Shown: positions 35,511 to 43,169 of the stretch, one piece after another | How the letters are laid out: each line of letters begins with the position of its first letter | Numbering within the stretch: position 1 is the stretch's first letter | Source: CBDDLD01 sp965230605 | Lineage (GTDB): Bacteria > Bacteroidota > Bacteroidia > Flavobacteriales > Flavobacteriaceae | Assembly (NCBI GenBank): GCA_965230605.1 | Contig: CBDDLD010000004.1 | Span: 2,914,001-2,978,000, forward strand | Direction: 5' to 3' | DNA: 64,000 bases | Notes under the pieces: model-generated | Databases searched by the model: none | Told to the model about the DNA's origin: nothing | Seen by the model: the letters and a program-made list of their open reading frames with translations, nothing else | Program-made: the position numbers and the translations under genes

Positions 35511-36919
35511 AACCACTTTATTGTAATATCAGCAAGCATTTGGGTAAACTTGGTATAAGGTGGTTTAAACCATGAAACTGGTCCCCAGTGCACCCATCTT
35601 AACACTGATCTTTCATTTGAAAAGGATCTGAATCCTTCATAGCCATGGGCTTTTCCAATACCACTATTATTACTGCCTCCAAAAGGCAGATATGGATTGG
35701 CGAATTGAAGTCCTGCATTATTAATGCCTGTAGTACCTGCTCTGGTATTCTTTATAATGAATTGAATTGTTCGTTTTTTTCTACTATAAATGTATAATGC
35801 CAATGGCTTTTCTTTAGAATTAATATAATTTACGACTTCATCCAGTGTTTTGTATGCTCTTATAGGTAATATTGGGCCGAATATTTCTTCTTTCATAAGA
35901 ATAGCATCCTCTGATACTCCAGATATTAGTATAGGAGCAATAAATAAGTCTGAGTCATTACACCTTCCTCCAGATTCTATAGTGCCACCATGATGTTCAG
36001 CATCTTCTATAGCTGCTTTTAATCTTTCATAATGCCTTTTGCTTACAACCCTACTGTATGCAGTAGAAGCATCCGCATTTTCGGTATAAAATAACTCAAG
36101 CTTCTTTTTATAGGTAGCTATAAACTTATCCTTTACAGATTCATCCACTAATAAATAATCAGGGGCAATACAGGTTTGTCCATTATTATAATGTTTTATC
36201 CAGGCAATGGATTCAGCCGCTAGGTTAATATTTGCTGTTTTATCAACGATAACAGGAGACTTCCCACCTAATTCCAAGGTTACTGAAGCTAAATTAATGG
36301 CCGCAGCTTTCATAATCAACTTTCCTACTCTTGGTGATCCTGTAAAGTGAATATGATTAAATGGTAATTTTAGTAATTCTTGAGCTACTTCTACTTCACC
36401 TTCTACAAGGGCTACTTCATCTTCCGCAAAAACAGCATTAACAATTTCAGCCATAACAGCAGATGTGTTAGGTGTTAGTTCTGATGGCTTAATAATTGCT
36501 GTATTCCCGGAAGCTATAGCAGAAACTAAAGGGTTAAATGTTAAGGTCACCGGGTAATTCCACGGCGATATAATTAAGCAAACTCCTTTGGGTTCGTAAA
36601 CAATCTTTGATCTTGTTCCCAACAACGCAAAGGGTGTTCCTACACGTTTATCCTTCATCCAGCGCCATAAGTTCTTCTTTGCATACTTAATTTCTTTAAC
36701 CACCAAATACACCTCTGACATATCGGTTTCAATGGTTGGTTTCTTAAAATCAGCATAGAGCGCATCTCTTATTTGGTCTTTATAAGTATATTCTATGGCT
36801 CGTTGAAGTGCATTCAATTTCTCAATTCGCCTGTAATAACCGGCCTTTGCGACTTTAAACTGATTGTCTTTTTGGGCTTTAAACAGGTTATAATACCTAT
36901 TATCTGAATAATCTGCCAT
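35507..36919 (-). CDS. NAD(P)-dependent aldehyde dehydrogenase
   Basis: Oxidises aldehydes to acids; the substrate is not identifiable from sequence. The 470 aa cover the full ALDH fold. Catalytic Cys lies in NNGQTCIAPDYLL, the general-base Glu in LELGGKSPVIVD, and the cofactor-binding FTGSPRVGKLI and the NYPVTL segment are present. The form without a long C-terminus and with PDYLL after the Cys is typical of class 3 (ALDH3, YwdH-like) enzymes. It is a single gene, convergent with the glycosylasparaginase. A 174-base gap without promoter match separates it from the next gene. Confidence 0.95.
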   Translation of the reverse strand: MADYSDNRYYNLFKAQKDNQFKVAKAGYYRRIEKLNALQRAIEYTYKDQIRDALYADFKKPTIETDMSEVYLVVKEIKYAKKNLWRWMKDKRVGTPFALLGTRSKIVYEPKGVCLIISPWNYPVTLTFNPLVSAIASGNTAIIKPSELTPNTSAVMAEIVNAVFAEDEVALVEGEVEVAQELLKLPFNHIHFTGSPRVGKLIMKAAAINLASVTLELGGKSPVIVDKTANINLAAESIAWIKHYNNGQTCIAPDYLLVDESVKDKFIATYKKKLELFYTENADASTAYSRVVSKRHYERLKAAIEDAEHHGGTIESGGRCNDSDLFIAPILISGVSEDAILMKEEIFGPILPIRAYKTLDEVVNYINSKEKPLALYIYSRKKRTIQFIIKNTRAGTTGINNAGLQFANPYLPFGGSNNSGIGKAHGYEGFRSFSNERSVLRWVHWGPVSWFKPPYTKFTQMLADITIKWF

Positions 36920-37093
36920 TAATCTGAAACGTGTTTACGGGGGTTCTGAGCCTATTTTGTGCATTTCATCGATGTTTTTAACGAAGAATTTCCTGTTATC
37001 TAGTTATCGTTGGATTTCATCTAAATTTTTCAAGCACCCCATTTATTTGCTATTTCTTTGAATCGAATTTAAAACAAAAAAGTTTTATTCACC

Positions 37094-37363
37094 ATGAAAA
37101 AAGGATTAGTAGTCATATTATTTTTAACATTACCGCTTCTGTCACTAGCACAACAGGAAGTGGCTAATACTATTACTACAGATCCTGTAAAAGAATTAAT
37201 AGAAGGTGCTAAAGTAGAACAACCTGCAGTAAAAAAATCTTCGTCTTCTAAAATGAAAGCTAAGATTATTAACCTTAAGCATAAGAAGAGTAATGACATT
37301 ATAAGTATAAAAGCTTATAGAAAGAGTCTTCAAATTAAGGTTAAGACCAAAAGATTATGCTAA
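37094..37363 (+). CDS. Small secreted Lys-rich protein of unknown function
   Basis: I do not recognise a family. The 89 aa have a clear signal peptide (about 1-20, ending SLAQQ). The mature part is strongly basic, with runs such as KKSSSSKMKAK and NLKHKKSND, and has a single Cys as the last residue. The reading frame is supported by the signal peptide and by a good terminator 18 bases after the stop. It may bind nucleic acid or acidic surface polymers; that is speculation. Confidence 0.7.
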   Translation: MKKGLVVILFLTLPLLSLAQQEVANTITTDPVKELIEGAKVEQPAVKKSSSSKMKAKIINLKHKKSNDIISIKAYRKSLQIKVKTKRLC

Positions 37364-37381
37364 GAACTAACTAATAGATAG

Positions 37382-37411
37382 AAAAAGCCAATGTTTAAGC
37401 ATTGGCTTTTT
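37382..37411 (+). terminator. Intrinsic terminator after the small secreted gene
   Basis: A 12-bp stem AAAAAGCCAATG/CATTGGCTTTTT (37382-37393 and 37400-37411), loop TTTAAG, ending in a T-run. It separates the small gene from polA. Confidence 0.92.
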
Positions 37412-37490
37412 TATTGCCTTAAGTTTTCAACAATACGTTATATAATTCAGGTGCATTTTGTAGTTTTATAGACTTCAACAATCAATTTTT

Positions 37491-40352
37491 ATGTCAGAAC
37501 AAAAACGACTTTTCCTGGTTGATGCCTATGCACTAATTTTTAGAGGATACTACGCTTTTATAAAAAACCCAAGAATTAACTCAAAAGGAGTAGACACCTC
37601 AGCAATAATGGGGTTTATGAATTCATTGCTTGACGTTATAAAACGTGAACGCCCAGATCATTTAGCTGTTTGTTTTGATAAAGGGGGAAGTGTTGAAAGA
37701 ACGGAAATGTATGAAGCCTACAAAGCCAACAGGGATGAAACTCCTGAAGCCATAAAGGTTGCTGTACCTTACATTTATAGTATTCTTAAGGCCATGCATA
37801 TTCCTATTATGGTTAAAGAGGGTTATGAAGCTGATGATGTGATAGGCACTTTGTCTAAACAAGCTGAAAAACAAGGCTACAAGACCTACATGGTAACACC
37901 TGATAAAGATTTTGCCCAACTAGTTTCTGAAAATATATTTATGTATCGCCCTGTATTTGGAGGCGGATATGAAACTTGGGGAATTCCGGAAGTCAAAGCA
38001 AAGTTTGAAGTTGAAGACCCACTTCAGGTTATTGATTTCCTGGGAATGATGGGAGACTCCGCAGATAATATTCCCGGATTACCAGGTGTAGGTGAAAAAA
38101 CAGCTAAAAAATTCATTAACCAATTTGGAAGTTTAGAAGGCCTGTTAGCCAATACGGACCAGCTAAAAGGTAAAATGAAGGAGAAAGTTGAAGCTAATGG
38201 TGAATTAGGTATACTCTCAAAAAAACTGGCAACAATTATGCTAGATGTTCCTGTTGAATTTGATGAAAAAGATTTCGAAATGTCAGAGCCCGATATAAAC
38301 TCTGTAAAAGCTTTGTTTCAAGAGTTAGAGTTCAGGCGTCTTACAGAAAACTTTTTAAAAACCTTCAGTAATGGTAATGGAACTGATGCCACTACTATTG
38401 AAGAACCTGAAAAAAAGGATGCCACTGCAGCACCAAAAGCACCTAAATCTAAGACTACTGCCGGCGCGGGTCAGTTTTCATTATTTGGAGATGATGATAG
38501 TGGTTCTGAAACTACAACCTCTGACGTAGGATTTAGCAGACAAACAGCAGCTACGACATCGCACTTCTATCAGAATATAAATACCCCTTTGTCTAGACAT
38601 CTTTTTATTGAAGCTCTACTAAAACAACATAGTGTATGTTTTGACACGGAAACTACAGGAATTAATCCTATATCTGCAGAATTGGTAGGTATAGCCTTTT
38701 CATGGGAAGTTGGAAAAGGATTCTACATTCCTTTCCCAGAAAGCAAAGATGAAGCTCAACAACTCATAGAAGAATTACGCCCATTCTTTGAAGCAGACCA
38801 TATTGAAAAAATTGGTCAGAACCTTAAATATGATATTAAAGTATTAGCCAAATACAATATTGACGTTAAAGGAAAATTGTTTGATACCATGCTTGCGCAT
38901 TACCTTATTAATCCGGATATGAGGCATAATATGGATGTGTTAGCAGAGACCTACCTTAATTATACGCCAATATCTATCACTGAACTCATTGGTAAAAAAG
39001 GAAAGAATCAATTATCGATGCGCCAGGTCCCTATTGAGCAACAAACGGAGTATGCTGTTGAAGATACGGACATTACACTTCAGCTTAAAGAACACTTTAA
39101 AAATGAATTGACCGAAGCTAATATCGAAACGCTCTTTAATGATATTGAGGTTCCTTTATTAAGGGTTTTAGCGGCTATGGAGTTAGAAGGTATTAATCTA
39201 GATAAAGCTTTTCTAAATGATCTGTCTTCAGAATTAGATAATGACATCAGTGTATTAGAAACGAAAATATATGAAGCTGCCGGAGAAACCTTCAATATAG
39301 CTTCCCCGAAACAATTAGGTATTATTCTTTTTGAAAAATTAAAACTGGTAGATAAGCCTAAAAAAACTAAGACCGGTCAATATTCAACCGCTGAAGATGT
39401 TTTAAGTTATTTGGCAAAGGACCACGAGATCATTCAAAATATTTTGGATTTTAGAGGGCTTAGCAAATTAAAAAGTACTTATGTAGATGCATTACCTACA
39501 CAAGTTGAAGACTCTACAGGACGAGTACATACAGATTACATGCAGACTGTTGCAGCTACAGGGCGATTAAGTAGTAATAATCCGAATCTTCAAAACATCC
39601 CGATCAGAACAGAACGTGGTCGTCAAGTGCGTAAGGCCTTCATCCCGAGAGATAAAGATTATACCTTATTAGCTGCTGACTATTCTCAGATAGAACTTAG
39701 AATTATAGCAGCTTTGAGTGAGGAAGAAACCATGATTGAAGCGTTTAAAAACGGAGAAGACATCCATGCCTCAACAGCGGCAAAAGTTTTCAATGTCCCT
39801 ATTAACGAAGTTTCTCGAGAACAACGTAGTAATGCCAAAACAGTGAATTTTGGTATTATCTATGGCGTTTCTGCTTTCGGATTGAGCAATCAAACTAATC
39901 TTTCCAGAAGCGAGTCTAAAGAACTTATAGATACGTATTATGATACTTATCCTAAATTGAAGGCCTATATTAGTAAGCAAGTTGATTTTGCAAGAGATAA
40001 CGGTTATGTGCAAACCGTATTAGGACGTCGTCGATATCTTAAAGACATCAATTCTAGAAATGCGGTAGTTAGAGGTGCTGCAGAACGTAATGCTGTTAAT
40101 GCTCCTATTCAAGGTAGTGCTGCGGATATTATTAAAATAGCTATGATTAATATTCATCAGAAACTTAATGAAGGTGATTACAAAACTAAAATGCTCCTAC
40201 AGGTTCATGATGAATTGGTCTTTGATGTCTATAAACCTGAACTAGATACTATTAAGTCACTAATTAAAACGGAAATGGAAAATGCATACAAACTTTCTGT
40301 ACCTTTAGATGTGGATCTAGATATTGGTGACAATTGGTTAGAAGCTCATTAA
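37491..40352 (+). CDS. polA: DNA polymerase I
   Basis: Repair and Okazaki-fragment polymerase, 953 aa. The 5'-3' exonuclease domain spans about 1-290 (LFLVDAYALIFRGYYAF, GDSADNIPG). A linker (about 300-350) contains QFSLF at 328-332, a match to the beta-clamp binding motif. The 3'-5' exonuclease domain has an intact D-x-E in CFDTETTG, so proofreading is probably active. The polymerase domain has motif A AADYSQIELRI, motif B KTVNFGIIYG and motif C LQVHDELVFDV. The long upstream region holds no exact TAnnTTTG. Two small genes follow closely and may share the transcript. Confidence 0.98.
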   Translation: MSEQKRLFLVDAYALIFRGYYAFIKNPRINSKGVDTSAIMGFMNSLLDVIKRERPDHLAVCFDKGGSVERTEMYEAYKANRDETPEAIKVAVPYIYSILKAMHIPIMVKEGYEADDVIGTLSKQAEKQGYKTYMVTPDKDFAQLVSENIFMYRPVFGGGYETWGIPEVKAKFEVEDPLQVIDFLGMMGDSADNIPGLPGVGEKTAKKFINQFGSLEGLLANTDQLKGKMKEKVEANGELGILSKKLATIMLDVPVEFDEKDFEMSEPDINSVKALFQELEFRRLTENFLKTFSNGNGTDATTIEEPEKKDATAAPKAPKSKTTAGAGQFSLFGDDDSGSETTTSDVGFSRQTAATTSHFYQNINTPLSRHLFIEALLKQHSVCFDTETTGINPISAELVGIAFSWEVGKGFYIPFPESKDEAQQLIEELRPFFEADHIEKIGQNLKYDIKVLAKYNIDVKGKLFDTMLAHYLINPDMRHNMDVLAETYLNYTPISITELIGKKGKNQLSMRQVPIEQQTEYAVEDTDITLQLKEHFKNELTEANIETLFNDIEVPLLRVLAAMELEGINLDKAFLNDLSSELDNDISVLETKIYEAAGETFNIASPKQLGIILFEKLKLVDKPKKTKTGQYSTAEDVLSYLAKDHEIIQNILDFRGLSKLKSTYVDALPTQVEDSTGRVHTDYMQTVAATGRLSSNNPNLQNIPIRTERGRQVRKAFIPRDKDYTLLAADYSQIELRIIAALSEEETMIEAFKNGEDIHASTAAKVFNVPINEVSREQRSNAKTVNFGIIYGVSAFGLSNQTNLSRSESKELIDTYYDTYPKLKAYISKQVDFARDNGYVQTVLGRRRYLKDINSRNAVVRGAAERNAVNAPIQGSAADIIKIAMINIHQKLNEGDYKTKMLLQVHDELVFDVYKPELDTIKSLIKTEMENAYKLSVPLDVDLDIGDNWLEAH

Positions 40353-40373
40353 TTTTATATAAACTCGATAAGC

Positions 40374-40817
40374 ATGAAACACAAAGGTCATATTATTGTC
40401 AATAAGCCCCTTCAATTTGTTGCAGATTGTTTTGCAAACCCGGATTATCTGGGAGAATATCAGGATAATTTTATTAGAAAAGATTTTATAAGTGGTGAAA
40501 AGGGTAAAGCCGGAGCCGTTTCAAAAATGTACTACAAATTTGGTAAAAAAGGTGAAATGGAACTCACCGAAACCATAACCAAAAGTGAACTTCCTCATAC
40601 TTTTGAAGCCTTTTATCATCATAAGCATATGGACAATACCATGATATGTAACTTTACTGCTATTGATGATCATACGACCAGATATGATTTTGAGTATGAG
40701 TATACACGTATCAATTGGGTAATGCCCAAGCTAATGGCCATACTTTTTCCCAGCATGTATAAAAAGCCGGCAGAAAAATGGCTTAGCCAATTTAAAGCAT
40801 TTGTAGAACGCCAATAA
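40374..40817 (+). CDS. SRPBCC-fold protein of unknown function
   Basis: Protein of 147 aa with the START/Bet v1-like pattern of a ligand-binding helix-grip fold: an opening strand KGHIIVNKPLQFVADCFANPDYL, a central beta sheet, and a long C-terminal helix ending in KPAEKWLSQFKAFVERQ. It has no signal peptide, so it is cytoplasmic. It lies 21 bases after polA, and its stop codon touches the start of the next gene. The ligand is unknown. Confidence 0.75.
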   Translation: MKHKGHIIVNKPLQFVADCFANPDYLGEYQDNFIRKDFISGEKGKAGAVSKMYYKFGKKGEMELTETITKSELPHTFEAFYHHKHMDNTMICNFTAIDDHTTRYDFEYEYTRINWVMPKLMAILFPSMYKKPAEKWLSQFKAFVERQ

Positions 40818-41324
40818 ATGAAGGCGCTAATTTCTTTATTGGAAACATGGGATGGTAAACATGTGGATCATCTAATTGATATCTATGATAACCGTCATAA
40901 TGATCCTGACTTCTTTGATGAACTCATTCAAATTACAAAAGAACAACAACATCTTCAAGTAGCAACCACTTGGTTATTTAAACATCATTATGATTCGAAA
41001 AAGAGGCTAAGCGATACTCAAACACATATGATATTGAACCTTTCTTATACATTCTCTCATTGGGAAGCCCAATTGCATATACTACAACTACTGCCACATA
41101 TTTATATTTCTGAAGAAAACTTTATTACTATTGAAGACTTTGTAAGACCTTGTTTAAATAGTAACACTAAGTTTGTGAGAGCGTGGGCTTATGAAGGGTT
41201 TTATCAACTAACAAAAGAACAACCGACATACATAGAAGAATTAAAAGCATTATGTGATAAAGCCATGTTAACTGAGAGTGCCTCAGTAAAAGCAAGGATC
41301 AGAAAAATTCTAAAACGAATATAG
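40818..41324 (+). CDS. Small alpha-helical (HEAT-like) protein of unknown function
   Basis: Protein of 168 aa, almost wholly helical, with repeat-like helix pairs. The stretch FVRPCLNSNTKFVRAWAYEG near the C-terminus resembles a HEAT repeat. It has no signal or membrane segment. It starts directly after the stop codon of the SRPBCC gene, so the two are probably translated as a pair. No specific function can be assigned. Confidence 0.7.
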   Translation: MKALISLLETWDGKHVDHLIDIYDNRHNDPDFFDELIQITKEQQHLQVATTWLFKHHYDSKKRLSDTQTHMILNLSYTFSHWEAQLHILQLLPHIYISEENFITIEDFVRPCLNSNTKFVRAWAYEGFYQLTKEQPTYIEELKALCDKAMLTESASVKARIRKILKRI

Positions 41325-41327
41325 TAT

Positions 41328-42380
41328 TTATCTTTTCCGGTAGAGTGGGAAAAAACCTGTGTCAGATTCTAAATCACAGTCTATTGCTATCTCTTTACAT
41401 AACTTTTTATATACTGTTTTATCAATAATCTTCCTACCTGTATAAAAGTAAGAGATGTCATTTTCAAAAAAAGTTTTCTTATAGTTAAAAATCCCATCCT
41501 CTTCACCATGACCTCCTCCAAGAACATAATTAGAATAGCCTTCATTAAAGCCCCATTCTATAACCTTATGTTTTAAAAAATCATTTGGTCTTAGGTTAAA
41601 ATGTGCTGAATCTGTCCCGCCTAAAAACGAATAGATATACTTATTTGACAGTAAAAGTATTTCTGTTGAAATAGCAAGGTCATCTTTATATACCATAGAA
41701 ATTGCACTGTGTGTTTTAGATGTATTAAAAAAGTATTCTAAGTCTTCTTTAGTATAATAAAAATGTGCTTTGGCATCATTTCTTTTCATGGTGTCAATGT
41801 AAATACGATAAAAGTCATCGACTATTTTTTGAGTATATGGAAATTGATGAACTTCAAAGCTTAAATTCTCCCTAATTGCTCTGTTCACATTCTTACGGAC
41901 TTTCCTATTATAACCTTTCCAAATGTGTGTTGGTTTTTCAATTTTTCCGTTAATGATTTTAATTGTAGGCAAGACCTTTCCTGAGTAACTCCTATAATTT
42001 TCATTTACGTTAAACCTTATAAACTCTGAAACAATATGGTTTTCTTCATACCATTCATCTACTAAATCCCAAAATGTATCTACTGTATCAGCTTTGATAT
42101 CTGTATCATACATAGGACCACCATATCCGTAATTAGATATCACATCAAAGACCTTTGATTTTAATATAGTTTTAATAGACCTCTCATAAAAAGGCATTAT
42201 TACTTTTGGTATTCCTTTTTTCTCCTTTAAAATAAAGGCTTTTATTTTGGCAGAATGATGATTAAATGTTTCGAGGTATGCTATATTAAAGAATGGAAGT
42301 TGATCTTTAAACTTTAAAAGACATTGTTTGTATTCTTCTTTTTGACTTGTTATCGTCAAATCTAATACCTCTAAAACCAT
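41328..42380 (-). CDS. GNAT/FemAB-like acyltransferase
   Basis: Protein of 350 aa with an apparent double GNAT arrangement as in FemAB and CelD/BcsL (BioF2-like) acetyltransferases. The second half carries KRNDAKAHFYYTKEDLEYFF, a beta hairpin with ISTEILLLSNKYIYSFLGGT, and NLRPNDFLKHKVIEWGFNEG, the usual end of the catalytic fold. Such enzymes often modify surface polysaccharide or peptidoglycan, though no partner gene is next to it. It is convergent with the HEAT-like gene across three bases. Confidence 0.82.
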   Translation of the reverse strand: MVLEVLDLTITSQKEEYKQCLLKFKDQLPFFNIAYLETFNHHSAKIKAFILKEKKGIPKVIMPFYERSIKTILKSKVFDVISNYGYGGPMYDTDIKADTVDTFWDLVDEWYEENHIVSEFIRFNVNENYRSYSGKVLPTIKIINGKIEKPTHIWKGYNRKVRKNVNRAIRENLSFEVHQFPYTQKIVDDFYRIYIDTMKRNDAKAHFYYTKEDLEYFFNTSKTHSAISMVYKDDLAISTEILLLSNKYIYSFLGGTDSAHFNLRPNDFLKHKVIEWGFNEGYSNYVLGGGHGEEDGIFNYKKTFFENDISYFYTGRKIIDKTVYKKLCKEIAIDCDLESDTGFFPLYRKR

Positions 42381-42403
42381 TGTAAGAACTGTACGGATTC
42401 TCC

Positions 42404-42411
42404 CAAAGTTA
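42404..42411 (-). promoter_or_regulatory. Candidate -7 element for the acyltransferase gene (TAACTTTG)
   Basis: The minus strand reads TAACTTTG, matching TAnnTTTG, 23 bases before the ATG at 42380. A TTG lies 15 bases further upstream (42429-42427), closer than the usual 17-23. Confidence 0.5.
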
Positions 42412-42476
42412 TGTAAATTGTTTGGACAATCCTTAGAAATTAATTTATTTTCGTTATTTAAAATTTAATAAGAGAA

Positions 42477-43169
42477 ATGAGAAAAATAGTAGTAATAGCA
42501 AGTTTTTTATTAATGACTTTAAGTGCCAATGCTCAATTTAATGAAGATAAGATAGGCGCTTGGTATATGTACTTTTGGACAACCACTTTTAACGAAAGTA
42601 ATTTTGGTTTACAGGGTGATGTTCAATATAGAAACTGGAATGTCATTGGAGACTTAGAACAACTACTATTAAGAGGAGGACTTACTTATAAGCCAAAAAC
42701 AGCAAATATAAAATTCACCCTTGGTTATGCCCATATAACTACCGGAGCTTTTGGTTCTGATGATAATAGTACCACACAAGAAAGTAGAATCTACCAAGAA
42801 GCATTATTTCCTTCAAAAGTTGGGAATCGTTTATACTTTAATCATCGTCTTAGATACGAGCAACGCTTTGTAGAAAATCAAGACTTTAGAACTCGTTACC
42901 GTTACAACTTATTTCTTAATGTGCCTTTAAACTCATCTAATATTGCTAAAAAAACATATTATTTGGCATTATATAATGAAATCTTTATAAATGGTGAGCG
43001 TCAAATAGGCAATGGAAATAGTGTAGAAATTTTTGATCGTAATCGTACGTACTTTGGCCTTGGCTACGCCATAAAAAACAATTTAAAAGTACAACTGGGT
43101 TATATGCGTCAAACCACTGACAATTGGACAAAAAACCAATGGCAAGTGAGTGTACATCATAGCATATAG
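42477..43169 (+). CDS. DUF2490 outer-membrane beta-barrel protein
   Basis: Protein of 230 aa with a signal peptide (about 1-19, ending ANAQF) and a DUF2490 domain over the rest (GAWYMYFWTTTFNESNFGLQ, ...RLRYEQRF..., ending in a strand WQVSVHHSI). Alternating hydrophobic residues and the C-terminal strand fit a small outer-membrane barrel. The family has no assigned activity. Its stop codon touches the stop of the convergent DUF5916 gene with no base between. Confidence 0.85.
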   Translation: MRKIVVIASFLLMTLSANAQFNEDKIGAWYMYFWTTTFNESNFGLQGDVQYRNWNVIGDLEQLLLRGGLTYKPKTANIKFTLGYAHITTGAFGSDDNSTTQESRIYQEALFPSKVGNRLYFNHRLRYEQRFVENQDFRTRYRYNLFLNVPLNSSNIAKKTYYLALYNEIFINGERQIGNGNSVEIFDRNRTYFGLGYAIKNNLKVQLGYMRQTTDNWTKNQWQVSVHHSI

